A stretch of 63,328 nucleotides of DNA, taken from positions 1 through 63,328 of the forward strand of contig ARQU01000006.1 in assembly GCA_000384615.1 (NCBI GenBank), read 5' to 3'. Numbering within the stretch: position 1 is the stretch's first letter; each line of letters starts with the position of its first letter. Positions 27,495 to 36,538 of this stretch are shown piece by piece. The DNA comes from an alpha proteobacterium SCGC AAA536-G10. GTDB taxonomy: Bacteria > Pseudomonadota > Alphaproteobacteria > Puniceispirillales > Marisalimonadaceae. Position numbers and translations under genes: made by a program. The notes below the pieces were generated by a model. The model saw only the letters and a list, made by a program, of their open reading frames with translations. It was not told where the DNA came from and ran no database searches.

Positions 27495-27704
27495 ATGGAC
27501 AGAATTACCATCAGTAAAATTCAAAACTATTTAAGAAAATCTTTAGAATCAAAACATATAAAAGTTGAAGGTAGAGAGAATAAAGTAGATTCAGCCGACG
27601 TAACTCATAATGGTGAATTCCTTGGTGTAGTTTTTGAGGATAAAGAAGACGGTGATACTTGTTATCATTTTAATATGACTATTCTTGATATAGATTTAAA
27701 ATAA
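27495..27704 (+). CDS. DUF3126 family protein
   Basis: 69 aa, MDRITISKIQNYLRK start, VEGRENKVDSADV and GEFLGVVFEDKEDGDTCYHF NM-type C-terminus as in DUF3126. Small soluble alphaproteobacterial conserved protein of unknown function. A good ribosome site (AAAGGA) lies 7 bases upstream. It ends 6 bp before the end of the convergent coiled-coil gene. Confidence 0.85.
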   Translation: MDRITISKIQNYLRKSLESKHIKVEGRENKVDSADVTHNGEFLGVVFEDKEDGDTCYHFNMTILDIDLK

Positions 27705-27710
27705 AAAGTA

Positions 27711-28292
27711 TTAGATAGATGAAATAATATCTTTTATAATTAGTTTGATGTAAGATAAATCGATAGGAGCTTTTATTATACTAAATGTTATAAAAATTAC
27801 TAGTAAGATTAAAACGTAACTTTTTATAGACAAGAAAGTGTGACTTTTTTTATTTGTACCAGACTTAACCGAAAGATCGTTAAAATTCTCCTCTAATTTT
27901 TTAACTTTTTCAGAAAGCTGTAATATCACCTCAACAGCTTCGTTAAATTTTATTGCAATCATTCTAAATTGAGCTTCATTATCATTTACTAATCTAGTAA
28001 AAGTGTCTTTGTTTTTCTCATCTTTTATATTTGAATTAGTATAATTGTTATTTAATAAATTTGTATCAACTTTTTTTGCTTTTTCGGTTTCAATATTTAA
28101 GTTAACTTTTTCTTCCTTTAAATTTTTTTTACTATTTAAGTCATTTAGAATTTTGGGGGAAATAAATTCTGAGTTTGAATCATTTTTTTTACTTTCAGAT
28201 TTGACCTGATCTAAGATAAGATTATTACTCTCTCTCATCTTCAGTATCCTATTTCTTAAATCTAAACTTTCATTCATTTGTACATCCGACAT
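27711..28292 (-). CDS. Hypothetical coiled-coil protein with C-terminal membrane segment
   Basis: 193 aa. Long polar N-terminus rich in Asn/Lys/Ser (about residues 1-105), a coiled-coil stretch (EVILQLSEKVKKLEENFNDLS, about 118-140) and one C-terminal hydrophobic segment (SYVLILLVIFITFSIIKAPI, about 157-180). The membrane end suggests an inner-membrane protein with a cytoplasmic coiled coil. Family not recognised. Confidence 0.7.
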   Translation of the reverse strand: MSDVQMNESLDLRNRILKMRESNNLILDQVKSESKKNDSNSEFISPKILNDLNSKKNLKEEKVNLNIETEKAKKVDTNLLNNNYTNSNIKDEKNKDTFTRLVNDNEAQFRMIAIKFNEAVEVILQLSEKVKKLEENFNDLSVKSGTNKKSHTFLSIKSYVLILLVIFITFSIIKAPIDLSYIKLIIKDIISSI

Positions 28293-28332
28293 TTAGTATT
28301 TCTATATTAATTTTTACGACTTTTTAAATAAA

Positions 28333-28629
28333 TCATTTAATACTATCACTTTTAAAATTATAAAAACCCTCACTTATTAACATTTTTTTTTTCATTTCTA
28401 TTCCACCTTTTCCACTATATCCTCCTAAGTAACCGTCAGAACGAATAACTCTGTGACAAGGAATAATTGGAACGTGGGGATTTTTACCACAAGCATTAGC
28501 AACGGCTCTTGCAGATTTTGGTTTGTTTAAATCACAGGCGATTTCTTTATAGGTTTTCACACATCCTTTTGGGATTTTTAATATTTGTTTCCAAACCTTG
28601 ATTTGGAATTCAGTACCTTCAAGCTTCAA
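28333..28629 (-). CDS. Methylated-DNA--protein cysteine methyltransferase domain (short Ogt)
   Basis: 98 aa, only the C-terminal MGMT domain with no N-terminal domain. Winged-helix/active-site sequence: EFQIKVWKQILKIPKGCVKTYKEIA, the HTH SARAVANACGKNP, and the acceptor motif IIPCHRVIRSDGYLGGYSGG-like. Because the PCHR cysteine is present it should accept O6-alkyl groups itself; proteins of this size with a changed Cys are the ATL group. Start is TTG at 28629 by best fit. Confidence 0.85.
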   Translation of the reverse strand: MKLEGTEFQIKVWKQILKIPKGCVKTYKEIACDLNKPKSARAVANACGKNPHVPIIPCHRVIRSDGYLGGYSGKGGIEMKKKMLISEGFYNFKSDSIK

Positions 28630-28663
28630 TATTAATTACTCTTTATACGTTAATAAAAAAATA

Positions 28664-28695
28664 ATTATTTATATATATATTTATATATATATTTA
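28664..28695. repeat. AT-only dinucleotide/trinucleotide repeat
   Basis: Two near-identical copies of TATTTATATATATA in tandem, between the MGMT-domain gene and the next gene on the same strand. Low complexity; may slip in replication or be an artefact-prone site. Confidence 0.8.
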
Positions 28696-28702
28696 AACAA
28701 TA

Positions 28703-29242
28703 TTATTTATTTTCATCAGTTTCAATTTCATTTTTCTTGGATACGAGTTTCATTTTTTTCCATCTTATTCTATATTGACTTATATATCTTAAATATAATT
28801 CTTCTTTTTTTCCATATTCAAAACCAACAGTTTTATTTAGAAAATATCCTCCTTCTATTGGAATATTTATATATAAATATTCCTCTTTATCTCTTTCACC
28901 TCTGGTAATAAGATGTGTTTTTTCATTTTCATCAATTTTCTTCCAGAAATCTTTCATAGGAACTTTTCTCTGAAGTATCTCCGCTAAAGTTTCACTAAAT
29001 GCAATAAATTGATGTCTGACGAATCTTTTATTAACTCTTTTGAATTTAGTTACTTTTTTAAAATTGTTTTTTTTGTGTTCTTCGTAACATAACTTTGAAA
29101 TACTTGTAATTCTCATTAAACAGTATTCTCCCGAAAAGAGAGATTTAAGAATAACTTTCTTTTTTTCCATTGGAAAATTACTATCATATATTTTTAAATA
29201 TAAATTATAAAACTCTTCAGATTTATAGTTCCAAAATCGCAT
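28703..29242 (-). CDS. Hypothetical basic protein
   Basis: 179 aa, unusually rich in Lys, Glu, Phe and Tyr; no signal peptide or membrane segment. Begins MRFWNYKSEEFYNLYLKIYD and contains KVTKFKRVNKRFVRHQFIAF, PIEGGYFLNKTVGFEYGKKEEL and a basic charged tail. Its composition matches the low-GC host. Not recognised. Marks the left border of the accessory island. Confidence 0.65.
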   Translation of the reverse strand: MRFWNYKSEEFYNLYLKIYDSNFPMEKKKVILKSLFSGEYCLMRITSISKLCYEEHKKNNFKKVTKFKRVNKRFVRHQFIAFSETLAEILQRKVPMKDFWKKIDENEKTHLITRGERDKEEYLYINIPIEGGYFLNKTVGFEYGKKEELYLRYISQYRIRWKKMKLVSKKNEIETDENK

Positions 29243-29575
29243 TTAAATACATACCTATTAATACAAGTTAAATAATTCATTTTTATTTAATAGTTGCTTG
29301 CTCATGAAATATTAATAATACTAATCTTATTTTGCCTTGAAGTTATCCTAGATCTTTGCAACTTAAAAAAACTAACAAATCCGACAATTTTTTGCACTAT
29401 ATCATTCTGAAAGTAACAATATTTGTAACCAAAACCAATCGTTTAAATTTTTAAAAGTTTACTATTGCCGCTATAAAACAGACAGCATCCTCAAGTCTAA
29501 CATTCGTAGTGCTATTAATCATAGCATTAAAATAGGTTTATGATTCTTCTTAATTATTTTTAACTTACACAGACA
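29243..29575. other. Gene-free stretch at the left edge of the glycan island
   Basis: No open frame of note on either strand, no tRNA signature and no clear hairpin. First of the long non-coding gaps that continue to about 49 kb. Confidence 0.6.
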
Positions 29576-30337
29576 TCAATTAATTATTAATAGTTCGAAT
29601 TCCGAAACATTTTTATTATTTGGCATATCTAATTTGTGAGGCAATGTACAAGAGTTTGATAACTTTGCGTGCTTACTAAAAGTTAATTCTAAAACTAAAG
29701 GTAAACAGTCATCTGATCTTATTGGTGAGTAATTATTTGCGTGTATATGCACTAAACTTAAACCGAACTTATTTATAAACCTTTTAATTTTTTTTAGATG
29801 GATATCACAATCATGCACCTCAATTACCATCCCAGTAATTCTGTCTTCATTTTCCAATATCTCGTCTAAAAAACGATATTCAGAACCTTCAACATCAATC
29901 TTTAAAAAAATATTTTTATGATTTGTTTCATTTAGCACCTCAAAAAATGTACAATATGTATCACATTTAGAATTCAAACCAACAAATTTTTGAATATGAT
30001 TAACGTTATTTTGGGAAAAGAATTTTTTGTACTTAAATAATTTTTTTACCCAATATGAAAAGTTTTTTAATTTATCAAGTCTAATAATAGATTCAACAAT
30101 TTGTTTAACAAAATATTTTTTGCTTATACTTGCGTCATATGCAAAAACTTCAATGTTTTTAATACTTAAAAGGTCTTCTTCAAAACTCCAATCATCCGAT
30201 ATACCTAGTCCAATTAATGCATCTGTTTTTTCTATGTCTGATTTTGAAACAAGATAACCGCCATCATAATCTTTCCCAATTCTAACTAAGTCATTTGCTT
30301 GTTTAAATGAAAAAAATTTTGGAAGATAAGCTTTCAT
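29576..30337 (-). CDS. FkbM-family methyltransferase
   Basis: 253 aa. N-terminal GGYLVSKSDIEKTDALIGLGISDDWSFEEDLL replaces the usual FkbM SAM loop, and the C-terminal motif NIFLKIDVEGSEYRFLDEIL plus VIEVHDCD is characteristic of the family (the D-V-E-G-x-E core). FkbM enzymes methylate hydroxyls on glycans or related metabolites. First gene of the surface-glycan island; its acceptor is unknown. Followed (in transcription) by about 330 bp of gene-free sequence. Confidence 0.8.
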   Translation of the reverse strand: MKAYLPKFFSFKQANDLVRIGKDYDGGYLVSKSDIEKTDALIGLGISDDWSFEEDLLSIKNIEVFAYDASISKKYFVKQIVESIIRLDKLKNFSYWVKKLFKYKKFFSQNNVNHIQKFVGLNSKCDTYCTFFEVLNETNHKNIFLKIDVEGSEYRFLDEILENEDRITGMVIEVHDCDIHLKKIKRFINKFGLSLVHIHANNYSPIRSDDCLPLVLELTFSKHAKLSNSCTLPHKLDMPNNKNVSEFELLIIN

Positions 30338-30497
30338 AAATGTCTTATTCTTTGTTATAATTACTATAATTTATAATTTCCGTATTAATATCCTAGTCAA
30401 GAAAAAAATTCACACAACGAAATAATACAATTTTAAATACTGTTTAGAAACTATTTTACTTAAATTAAAGCAAGCTCAAGTCATGTACTACCCTCAC

Positions 30498-31031
30498 TCA
30501 AAATAATGTCTGGAATAGCATATTAGTTAGAAAATTTGGCAATACCGATGTAGCTAAAACATCACGATCCAATGCTACTAGATTCTTGGCTGCACATCCG
30601 AGTTTGACATTATCGAGAAGAGCAAGTGGATAGTATAAACTAACAAACTCAAGTTTATGATAATAACTAGAGTTATAAACAGGATCTCTTTTTGTCTTTA
30701 ATATTTCTTATTTGGAATCTTTTGCAATGTAATTCATCATTGCACTAGTAAATTTATTGTGTTCTGACTCTGTAAAAGTTTGTCTTCTTTGATTAGCAGT
30801 TATTATAGCATGTATTAATATTTTCTTAATTTTATGCTTTAGAATTGTTGTCATTTCTAAATAGTCTTATTCCTCACTCTACAATTTAGCTAATATTATC
30901 TCTAAATTTGCTAGCTTGGTTGCTTTTTCTCACTTGAGTATTTTGTAACGTAAGTTAGACTTGTCATAGTGTTTTATAGGACCTTTTAGTAAGCATTGTA
31001 AGATATTTCCTACAAAAACTCTACTAACTAA
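30498..31031 (-). pseudogene. Decayed gene, 178 codons with four internal stops
   Basis: One minus-strand frame is protein-like from 31031 to a stop at 30498 with no shift. It is interrupted at TGA (30930), TAG (30879), TAA (30867) and TAA (30708). Readable parts include VGNILQCLLKGPIKHYDKSN, ILIHAIITANQRRQTFTESE, DPVYNSSYYHKLEFVSLYY and NVKLGCAAKNLVALDRDVLA. In random AT-rich DNA about three or four times as many stops would be expected, so this looks like a gene lost by point mutations only. Family not recognised. Confidence 0.5.
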
Positions 31032-32045
31032 TCAATAATTTGAATAACAATACTCGGCGTAATTAGTGATGCACCGAAATTACTAAGGTGATCATCGTTT
31101 TAATATATTGAATAACCATGTTTAACTGTCTCACAAAAACCATCAAGGATCTCATCACAGAATAATTTAATCGTAAAAACCCGAAATATATTTTTTCAAC
31201 ATTAATAAAGTCAATTGCTAGATATGCTTTTTTACTTCTTTATATGAAGTTAGTATAAGGAACCCAGAACATAAAGTTCTTATATAAAAAAAATCGTTAT
31301 TTCACAGTAAAGTTTGGAACATTCTCATCATCCTCTAGTATTGTACAAAATAAAATTAAATTTCGTTAAACCAACAAGCGATTCAATTTTATTGCGATTA
31401 TATCGCCTTTTTTTTAATAACTTCTTGTTCTAATGGTTTAACGTTATTATGAACGACCTCAACACCAAGTCCATTACCATTAATTTCAAAAATCCCGCGA
31501 AAAGAAACTATTAGCGTATTTACCTTTCTATTTTTAGATAGAAATTTTGGAGTTATTTTAAAACATCTATTTTCGATGAAGACAGCTTGCCCTTGGAAAT
31601 ATTTACGTACTTAAAACCTGCAAATGAATGGTAGTATGCAGTCACGAAGACTTTCATTTACTTAAGCCGTGCGCAAAATGTCGCCATTCGAATTTTCTAT
31701 CAGCTCCACACTAGGTGTTTTAGTTTTTAAAATTTTTGACACTATAGATAGCAAAATTAAGCATATTTATGATTTTTTATTTGAAATAAATCAAAGATTT
31801 AGTTGTCTTAACCCTCAAGTTTTTTTGAAGCCTTGGCCATGCAAGCACGTTGTTAGAAAATTATAACCTTACTAAATAATCAACATAGCTAGGCCAAGCA
31901 TTTGAGGATTTCGGGCTTAAATTTCAGAATACTAATCATTTCATTTTCATTACTGGGAGTAAATTTATTCCGGTAAAAGTAAACAAAGCTAGTGAATGGT
32001 ATTTTTAGCAAGATTATAGCTATACGTAATAATAAAACATAATTC
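31032..32045. other. Gene-free stretch, likely decayed
   Basis: About 1 kb with only short frames on both strands; the longest plus-strand frame (31669-31866) has no ribosome site and no protein-like character. No hairpin or RNA signature stands out. Base composition is like the surrounding island. Confidence 0.55.
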
Positions 32046-32744
32046 TCAAATAATTTTCCTCAGGAGTTTGAACCCTTCTGCCTTATGCAACCCTGCACTA
32101 AGTCCTCTATATTCTGCAAGCGATCGTATTCCCTCATCTGATCTTGGGAATGGAAAAGGTCGATTCTCTCCATCATAACAGTGCCACGCTTCCATCTTTT
32201 TTTCCCATACATCAGAAATATCAACAAAAACATTTGGTTTGAAACTGGTCTCAAAAGTCCAACTACCACTGCATATGATTTCAAAAGAAAGAATTTCTTT
32301 GGGTGAGTTTGGCATGGTTGGACGACAAGCTGTCTCGACTGCGTCATATGTCAGCCGGTGATCGACATTCACTTCAGAACGATCATGTGTTAAAATAGTG
32401 GTTGGTTTATATTGCTGGATGCGTTGTTCAATGTCCTTGACAATAGTGATAATTTTTTCATTGTCGAATTGGCAACATAACCTATCACCGAACCAATAAT
32501 CCTTTACACCCAGAATTTTTAGAGCGTTTATAGCGCTGTTTGTTCTAATTTTTGTTTGGGTTTTGAATTCCTCAGATTTATATTCACCAACAGGAAACCT
32601 AGCAGATATTCCTTCACCAAGAAACATTATTGAGACCATAGCACCTTGATTGACTGCTTTTAAAATCGCCCCCCCACATCCAAGGACTTCGTCATCAGGA
32701 TGTGCTGCGACTACCAAAATACGAGATTCAGCTGAAAAAAACAT
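32046..32744 (-). CDS. PIG-L/LmbE-family N-acetylglucosaminyl deacetylase
   Basis: 232 aa. Zn-binding signature AAHPDDEVLGCGG (HPDDE) near the N-terminus, RTNSAINALKILGV, then LTHDRSEVNVDHRLTYDAVETACRP carrying the third zinc histidine (VDHR). The family removes N-acetyl groups from sugars, here plausibly in surface-glycan biosynthesis. A very strong ribosome site (AGGAGGG) lies within the end of the overlapping HTH gene (17-bp overlap). Visibly higher GC than core genes, suggesting transfer. Confidence 0.88.
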   Translation of the reverse strand: MFFSAESRILVVAAHPDDEVLGCGGAILKAVNQGAMVSIMFLGEGISARFPVGEYKSEEFKTQTKIRTNSAINALKILGVKDYWFGDRLCCQFDNEKIITIVKDIEQRIQQYKPTTILTHDRSEVNVDHRLTYDAVETACRPTMPNSPKEILSFEIICSGSWTFETSFKPNVFVDISDVWEKKMEAWHCYDGENRPFPFPRSDEGIRSLAEYRGLSAGLHKAEGFKLLRKII

Positions 32745-32916
32745 TATTGTACCCTCCTGACTTCAAAGAAATGTTTGCAAAAAGTTTTTCAAACCTCCAA
32801 GACCTCTCAATCTTAAAAACAAGAATATCACCCTTTGATACAATACGATAAATAGTGTTGACTTTGAGCTTTAAATAATCAGCAAGCTCTTTTATTAATA
32901 TAATGTTATCAGTCAT
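32728..32916 (-). CDS. Excisionase-type helix-turn-helix protein
   Basis: 62 aa. The MerR-like/excisionase HTH pattern is clear: IILIKELADYLKLKVNTIYRIVSKGDILVFKIERSWRF, i.e. 'LTVKELAEYLKLSxxTIYRLVKKGxIPAFKVGxxWRF'. The usual stretch after WRF is replaced by a short tail (LFANISLKSGGYNNVFFS) over the ribosome site of the PIG-L gene. Either a genuine small DNA-binding regulator coupled to the deacetylase, or one truncated by the join. Confidence 0.7.
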   Translation of the reverse strand: MTDNIILIKELADYLKLKVNTIYRIVSKGDILVFKIERSWRFEKLFANISLKSGGYNNVFFS

Positions 32917-33394
32917 TTCCAGAGCCTAATATTTTAAATGAAACATTAACAGAAAATTACAAAATAGACAATTTAAGACCCACCCAGCTATACCGATCAG
33001 ACATTATAGTAGGTAAAATGATCTACTATTATAAACCGTATTTATATTTAGTATTTGCTTAAATTGCTAGACTAATGTTATGTATTTTATATTCATAGCT
33101 TCAATCAATAGTAAAAATAAATACAATTGTCTGTTTGAAAAACCTTTTTTCATTTTAACAACAGTTTTGCATCTACATAAAAAGTTCTAAGCTAGTATCT
33201 CTTTTAAATACGCAATTAAGGATAAGCATGCAGAATTTCTGGCAGTAAATCAATTGCGTTCTTAAAAAAACTTTTACTCTTTTTAAAAGATACCTTATCG
33301 ATAAACTAATTGACATTTGAACTTAAGCCTATTGACGAATTTTAACAGAACATAATGAAAATTTCAACCCAACCAAACCCGTCAAAAGTTACTA
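32917..33394. other. Gene-free intergenic stretch
   Basis: About 480 bp with no usable frame on either strand. It should contain the promoter for the HTH/PIG-L pair on its left side, but no clear -35/-10 could be assigned. No strong hairpin was seen. Confidence 0.5.
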
Positions 33395-34162
33395 CTAGCC
33401 ATGGTGCACATCAACAAAGTCTCCACTCTCACTGAACACCAAAGGCCTTGGAAAAATAAAATTACTTTCTATGACTATTGCTTCTTTGTCTTTATTTACC
33501 TGTATTACTTGACAACACCTACTTCCAATTTGAAAGGCTTTACCCGAGATGGATACTATAATATCCCTGTCTAAAGGATTCGCAAAAACAAGGCTATTGT
33601 TAAAAAATTCGAGATTAGATTTTTGCAGGTAATATTTATATTTACCTTTTACGGGAGATGCTGCGGACTTAATATCCGATAATCCAAAGCTCATAAACTT
33701 GCTCGTATACAATGCTAATAGATTCCCATGCACCATTGAGAAGCATCCCTTCTTACCATAACCAACATAGCACCTATTAGTAGCTTTAATCTGTTTCTCC
33801 GATAGGTTTATTAAAATATTAAAAGCACAAAACGTACCCAAACCTTCCATTCCTATGAAGTCCTTGTCAATCGTTAGCTCGGCAATGCCATCATTAAAAT
33901 ATAAAGTTTTTGAAAAAATCTCTTGTCCGTCTTGATCAAAGAAGAAAAGAAAAAGAGCGGAATCTTCGTCATAGAACTTTTTTAAAATATCTGATGCTTT
34001 GAAAATTGTAGAATACTCTTGATCTGTCTTCCAAACGAATAAATCAGATGCCAAAAACGATTTTTTCGTTTCGAGAAGATGTAAAGGAGGTCGAAAACCA
34101 ACTAAATTTCGTAAAGCAATCCCAAATACACTATTATAAAAAGGTCTTAAATATTTTTTCAT
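33395..34162 (-). CDS. Hypothetical protein of the glycan island
   Basis: 255 aa, soluble, beta-rich by pattern, no signal peptide. Contains DEDSALFLFFFDQDGQEIFSKTLYF, LGTFCAFNILINLSEKQIKATNRCYVGYGKKGCFSMVHGN and NPLDRDIIVSISGKAFQIGSR. Its start overlaps the previous gene by 29 bp in another frame, so translation is probably coupled. Resembles the neighbour only loosely; I cannot name a family. Confidence 0.7.
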   Translation of the reverse strand: MKKYLRPFYNSVFGIALRNLVGFRPPLHLLETKKSFLASDLFVWKTDQEYSTIFKASDILKKFYDEDSALFLFFFDQDGQEIFSKTLYFNDGIAELTIDKDFIGMEGLGTFCAFNILINLSEKQIKATNRCYVGYGKKGCFSMVHGNLLALYTSKFMSFGLSDIKSAASPVKGKYKYYLQKSNLEFFNNSLVFANPLDRDIIVSISGKAFQIGSRCCQVIQVNKDKEAIVIESNFIFPRPLVFSESGDFVDVHHG

Positions 34163-34910
34163 GAGAGATCCCTTTCAGAATTTGGACTCGTTTGTATCTA
34201 TCATCACCGAGTAAGGACTCGTGCGGTGGATGAGTATGCTCAAACGATAAAGAACCGTCTTTGTATTCGATCATGTAGATTGGTATTCCTAAAAACTGAT
34301 TTGCATATAAATAACTGTGAGACAAGTCTTTTTTAAAGCTTGTTAGGTCAATGAATGTTGTTTGATTCAATTTAACTTGAAATTTTTGAAGAACTCTGTC
34401 CTGTTCATTAGAATATAAAAAAATCTCTCTGGTTTCATTAGTTGGAAGAAAGTAAATGTTACGAATAAAGACACCGATTTTACTTCCGTTCGGATTAGTT
34501 AGAAGTCCACAATCTGAATATAAACTGCCACGCGCTTTAACCATTTTGTAAGGATAGTCTGACTGATAAGATGAGAAACCTCCAGCTTTGTTTTTAATAA
34601 GTAGATTTGCACGAAAATCAGGTGTTGTGTCAGTAAAGTCTTCAATATCACAAAGCTGATTTTTATCTTTAATTTCTTCTATTCCTTCATCAGTACCAAA
34701 GCCAAAAATTGAGTTGTTATTTAAATTTTCTAAGTGATAGAAATGATCTGTTTCCTTACAATCGTTTGGTGATGATATATTCCATCTATTGTCAAAGATT
34801 TCTGCTTTGTATAATCGCAATCGGTCATTTTTATTTCCTGAATTTTGAAACTTTGGGATTGTAAGTTTAGAACTGATATTTTTAGTTGAAGTTGAGAAGA
34901 AAAAGTTCAT
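34134..34910 (-). CDS. Hypothetical protein of the glycan island
   Basis: 258 aa, soluble, no signal peptide or membrane segment. Features: DFTDTTPDFRANLLIKNKAGG, RGSLYSDCGLLTNPNGSKIGVFIRNIYFLP and SLSFEHTHPPHESLLG (a His-rich turn that could bind metal). Overlaps the genes on both sides: its ATG overlaps the TGA of the 58-codon gene before it (ATGA) and its end overlaps the next start by 29 bp. Not recognised; presumed to act on or sense the surface polymer. Confidence 0.7.
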   Translation of the reverse strand: MNFFFSTSTKNISSKLTIPKFQNSGNKNDRLRLYKAEIFDNRWNISSPNDCKETDHFYHLENLNNNSIFGFGTDEGIEEIKDKNQLCDIEDFTDTTPDFRANLLIKNKAGGFSSYQSDYPYKMVKARGSLYSDCGLLTNPNGSKIGVFIRNIYFLPTNETREIFLYSNEQDRVLQKFQVKLNQTTFIDLTSFKKDLSHSYLYANQFLGIPIYMIEYKDGSLSFEHTHPPHESLLGDDRYKRVQILKGISHEKIFKTFL

Positions 34911-35083
34911 TTAATCTTTTTACCTTCAACGAAATCACCTTTCAGCATCCCAGCAGGATGGCCTAACTCGTTGCATAGACGCTTCACTTCTCTAATTGTA
35001 TATGCACATTCGATCTTATTCACGTCAACCATCTGCTCATGGATTACTTTCATTTCAGCTTTTGAATTGTCATAAAATTTCAT
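34907..35083 (-). CDS. Small 58-residue protein leading the three-gene operon
   Basis: 58 aa: MKFYDNSKAEMKVIHEQMVD, then KIECAYTIREVKRLCNELGH, PAGMLKGDFVEGKKIK. The middle looks helix-turn-helix-like but too short to call. A good ribosome site (AAAGGTG) 4 bases upstream and an ATGA overlap with the next gene support it as a real coding gene. No family recognised. Confidence 0.6.
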   Translation of the reverse strand: MKFYDNSKAEMKVIHEQMVDVNKIECAYTIREVKRLCNELGHPAGMLKGDFVEGKKIK

Positions 35084-35656
35084 CTCACACCTTTGTTAGT
35101 TAAGTATTAGTTTAATAGTATAGATTTGTTAAGGGTATGAACAGAACATTTTTCTCCGTTTTTTAATGTTTAATATTATGACAAAAGTACTCGCACAGCC
35201 CCTCACCATGCCAATGACTCAATGCGTTAGACTTATAGCCTAACTAATATAAACCCTTCTCTTTGGACTAGTTTTCAGAGCTTATCTCTGTCGTATTGTT
35301 AATTAAGTAACGAAGATTTTTGACGTAAAGGTGTGAAGTCTTTTGTTTCTAACTTTGCAACGTTCTTAGCAAATACAAAGACACTGCTACTTTTGCCTAG
35401 CATCAACTTAAGTCCTACACCTTTGTTGCATCGTCAACTCGTACAATTTCACTGCGCATAGCCTTTAAGGCTTGGTGAAAGTTTTGTGAGGTACTCTTAT
35501 CCATACTATTATTTAACAACTCACAGACTTGTGTTATAAGAAATTATCATCAATCTTCTGTAAGTGCTAGGTTGTGAAAAGACGATTGAGGTGTTTCAGA
35601 GTAACTTGTATACTAACATCACAAGCTCTAACCATTAGCCATTGGGTAACATATTA
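35084..35656. other. Intergenic stretch with a small gene remnant
   Basis: Divergent promoter region between the three-gene operon and the second FkbM gene. On the minus strand a protein-like start MDKSTSQNFHQALKAMRSEI followed by VRVDDATKV runs into a stop and is continued only in other frames, so it reads as a decayed gene. Nothing else is visible. Confidence 0.45.
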
Positions 35657-36538
35657 ATGTTTAAACGTCTTATAAAAACCATATTACTTTTCCCTCTTCA
35701 GGCTTGCCACTTGGCATTTAAATTATATGATAGTGTCTTATCCAGAATTTTGCCTCAGTTGAGAGGTGTTGGACGTCAACAAATCATCAATTACATAGAC
35801 AACGATATAAAACTTACCAAACACGGCTCGACAAGTTTTCAATTATATACTCCAAACCAAATTTGTAATTTTAGGCATTCAACATTTTCCAATAAAGAAC
35901 CAGAAATGCTTAAGTGGATTGAAGAATATGGAGGCGGCGTATTCTTCGATATTGGCGCAAATATAGGGATTTACTCTCTATTCTATGCCCAAGTAAAAAA
36001 AGGCAATATTTATAGTTTTGAACCTTCGGTTTTTAATCTTCGTCAGTTGGTAAAGAACGTAAACATAAACAAATTGTCAAAACGCATTATCATTGTGTCA
36101 AATCCATTAAGCGAAAGAACTGGGATTGCCTCATTCAAAAACGGAAGCAAAGATGAAGGTGGTGCTTTGAGCGCATTTGGAGTTAAATATGGACATGACA
36201 GCAAACCAATTAAAAGTGATATCAATTATAAAGTTTTAGGCTTCTCACTAGATGATTTATTTGAAAAAAATATTCTCAGAGAGATGCCATCTTTAATTAA
36301 AATTGATGTCGATGGTATCGAACACTTAATATTGAAGGGTGCTGTCAAAACATTACAATCGCAAAAATTAAAATCGTTGTTCATTGAAGTTAACGATGAC
36401 TTTAAAGAGCAGGCACAAAAAGTGAAAGCTGTTTTAGAATCTTCTGGCTTTTCGCTAAAGGAAAAATACTACTCAGGGACTCTTGATAAAAGCACACGGT
36501 TCGGACAAACAAATAACCAAATTTGGGTAAAGACTTAA
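35657..36538 (+). CDS. FkbM-family methyltransferase
   Basis: About 293 aa from ATG at 35657; a TTG at 35642 is open. Contains the SAM loop FFDIGANIGIYSLFYAQVKKG, GNIYSFEPSVFNLRQL and the family-specific LIKIDVDGIEHLILKGAVK with FIEVNDDF. Compared with the first island FkbM (29576-30337), it keeps the D-I-G-A-N-I-G loop and so should bind SAM normally. Likely O-methylates a surface sugar. It has a hydrophobic/basic N-terminus but no confident membrane segment. Confidence 0.85.
   Translation: MFKRLIKTILLFPLQACHLAFKLYDSVLSRILPQLRGVGRQQIINYIDNDIKLTKHGSTSFQLYTPNQICNFRHSTFSNKEPEMLKWIEEYGGGVFFDIGANIGIYSLFYAQVKKGNIYSFEPSVFNLRQLVKNVNINKLSKRIIIVSNPLSERTGIASFKNGSKDEGGALSAFGVKYGHDSKPIKSDINYKVLGFSLDDLFEKNILREMPSLIKIDVDGIEHLILKGAVKTLQSQKLKSLFIEVNDDFKEQAQKVKAVLESSGFSLKEKYYSGTLDKSTRFGQTNNQIWVKT

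Noticed and set aside
28664-28695. CRISPR-like or tandem gene repeat
   Set aside because: Only two short AT-only units, with no spacers and no unit of constant unique sequence.
31669-31866. 65-codon plus-strand frame in the gene-free stretch
   Set aside because: No ribosome site or recognisable motif; composition does not look coding.
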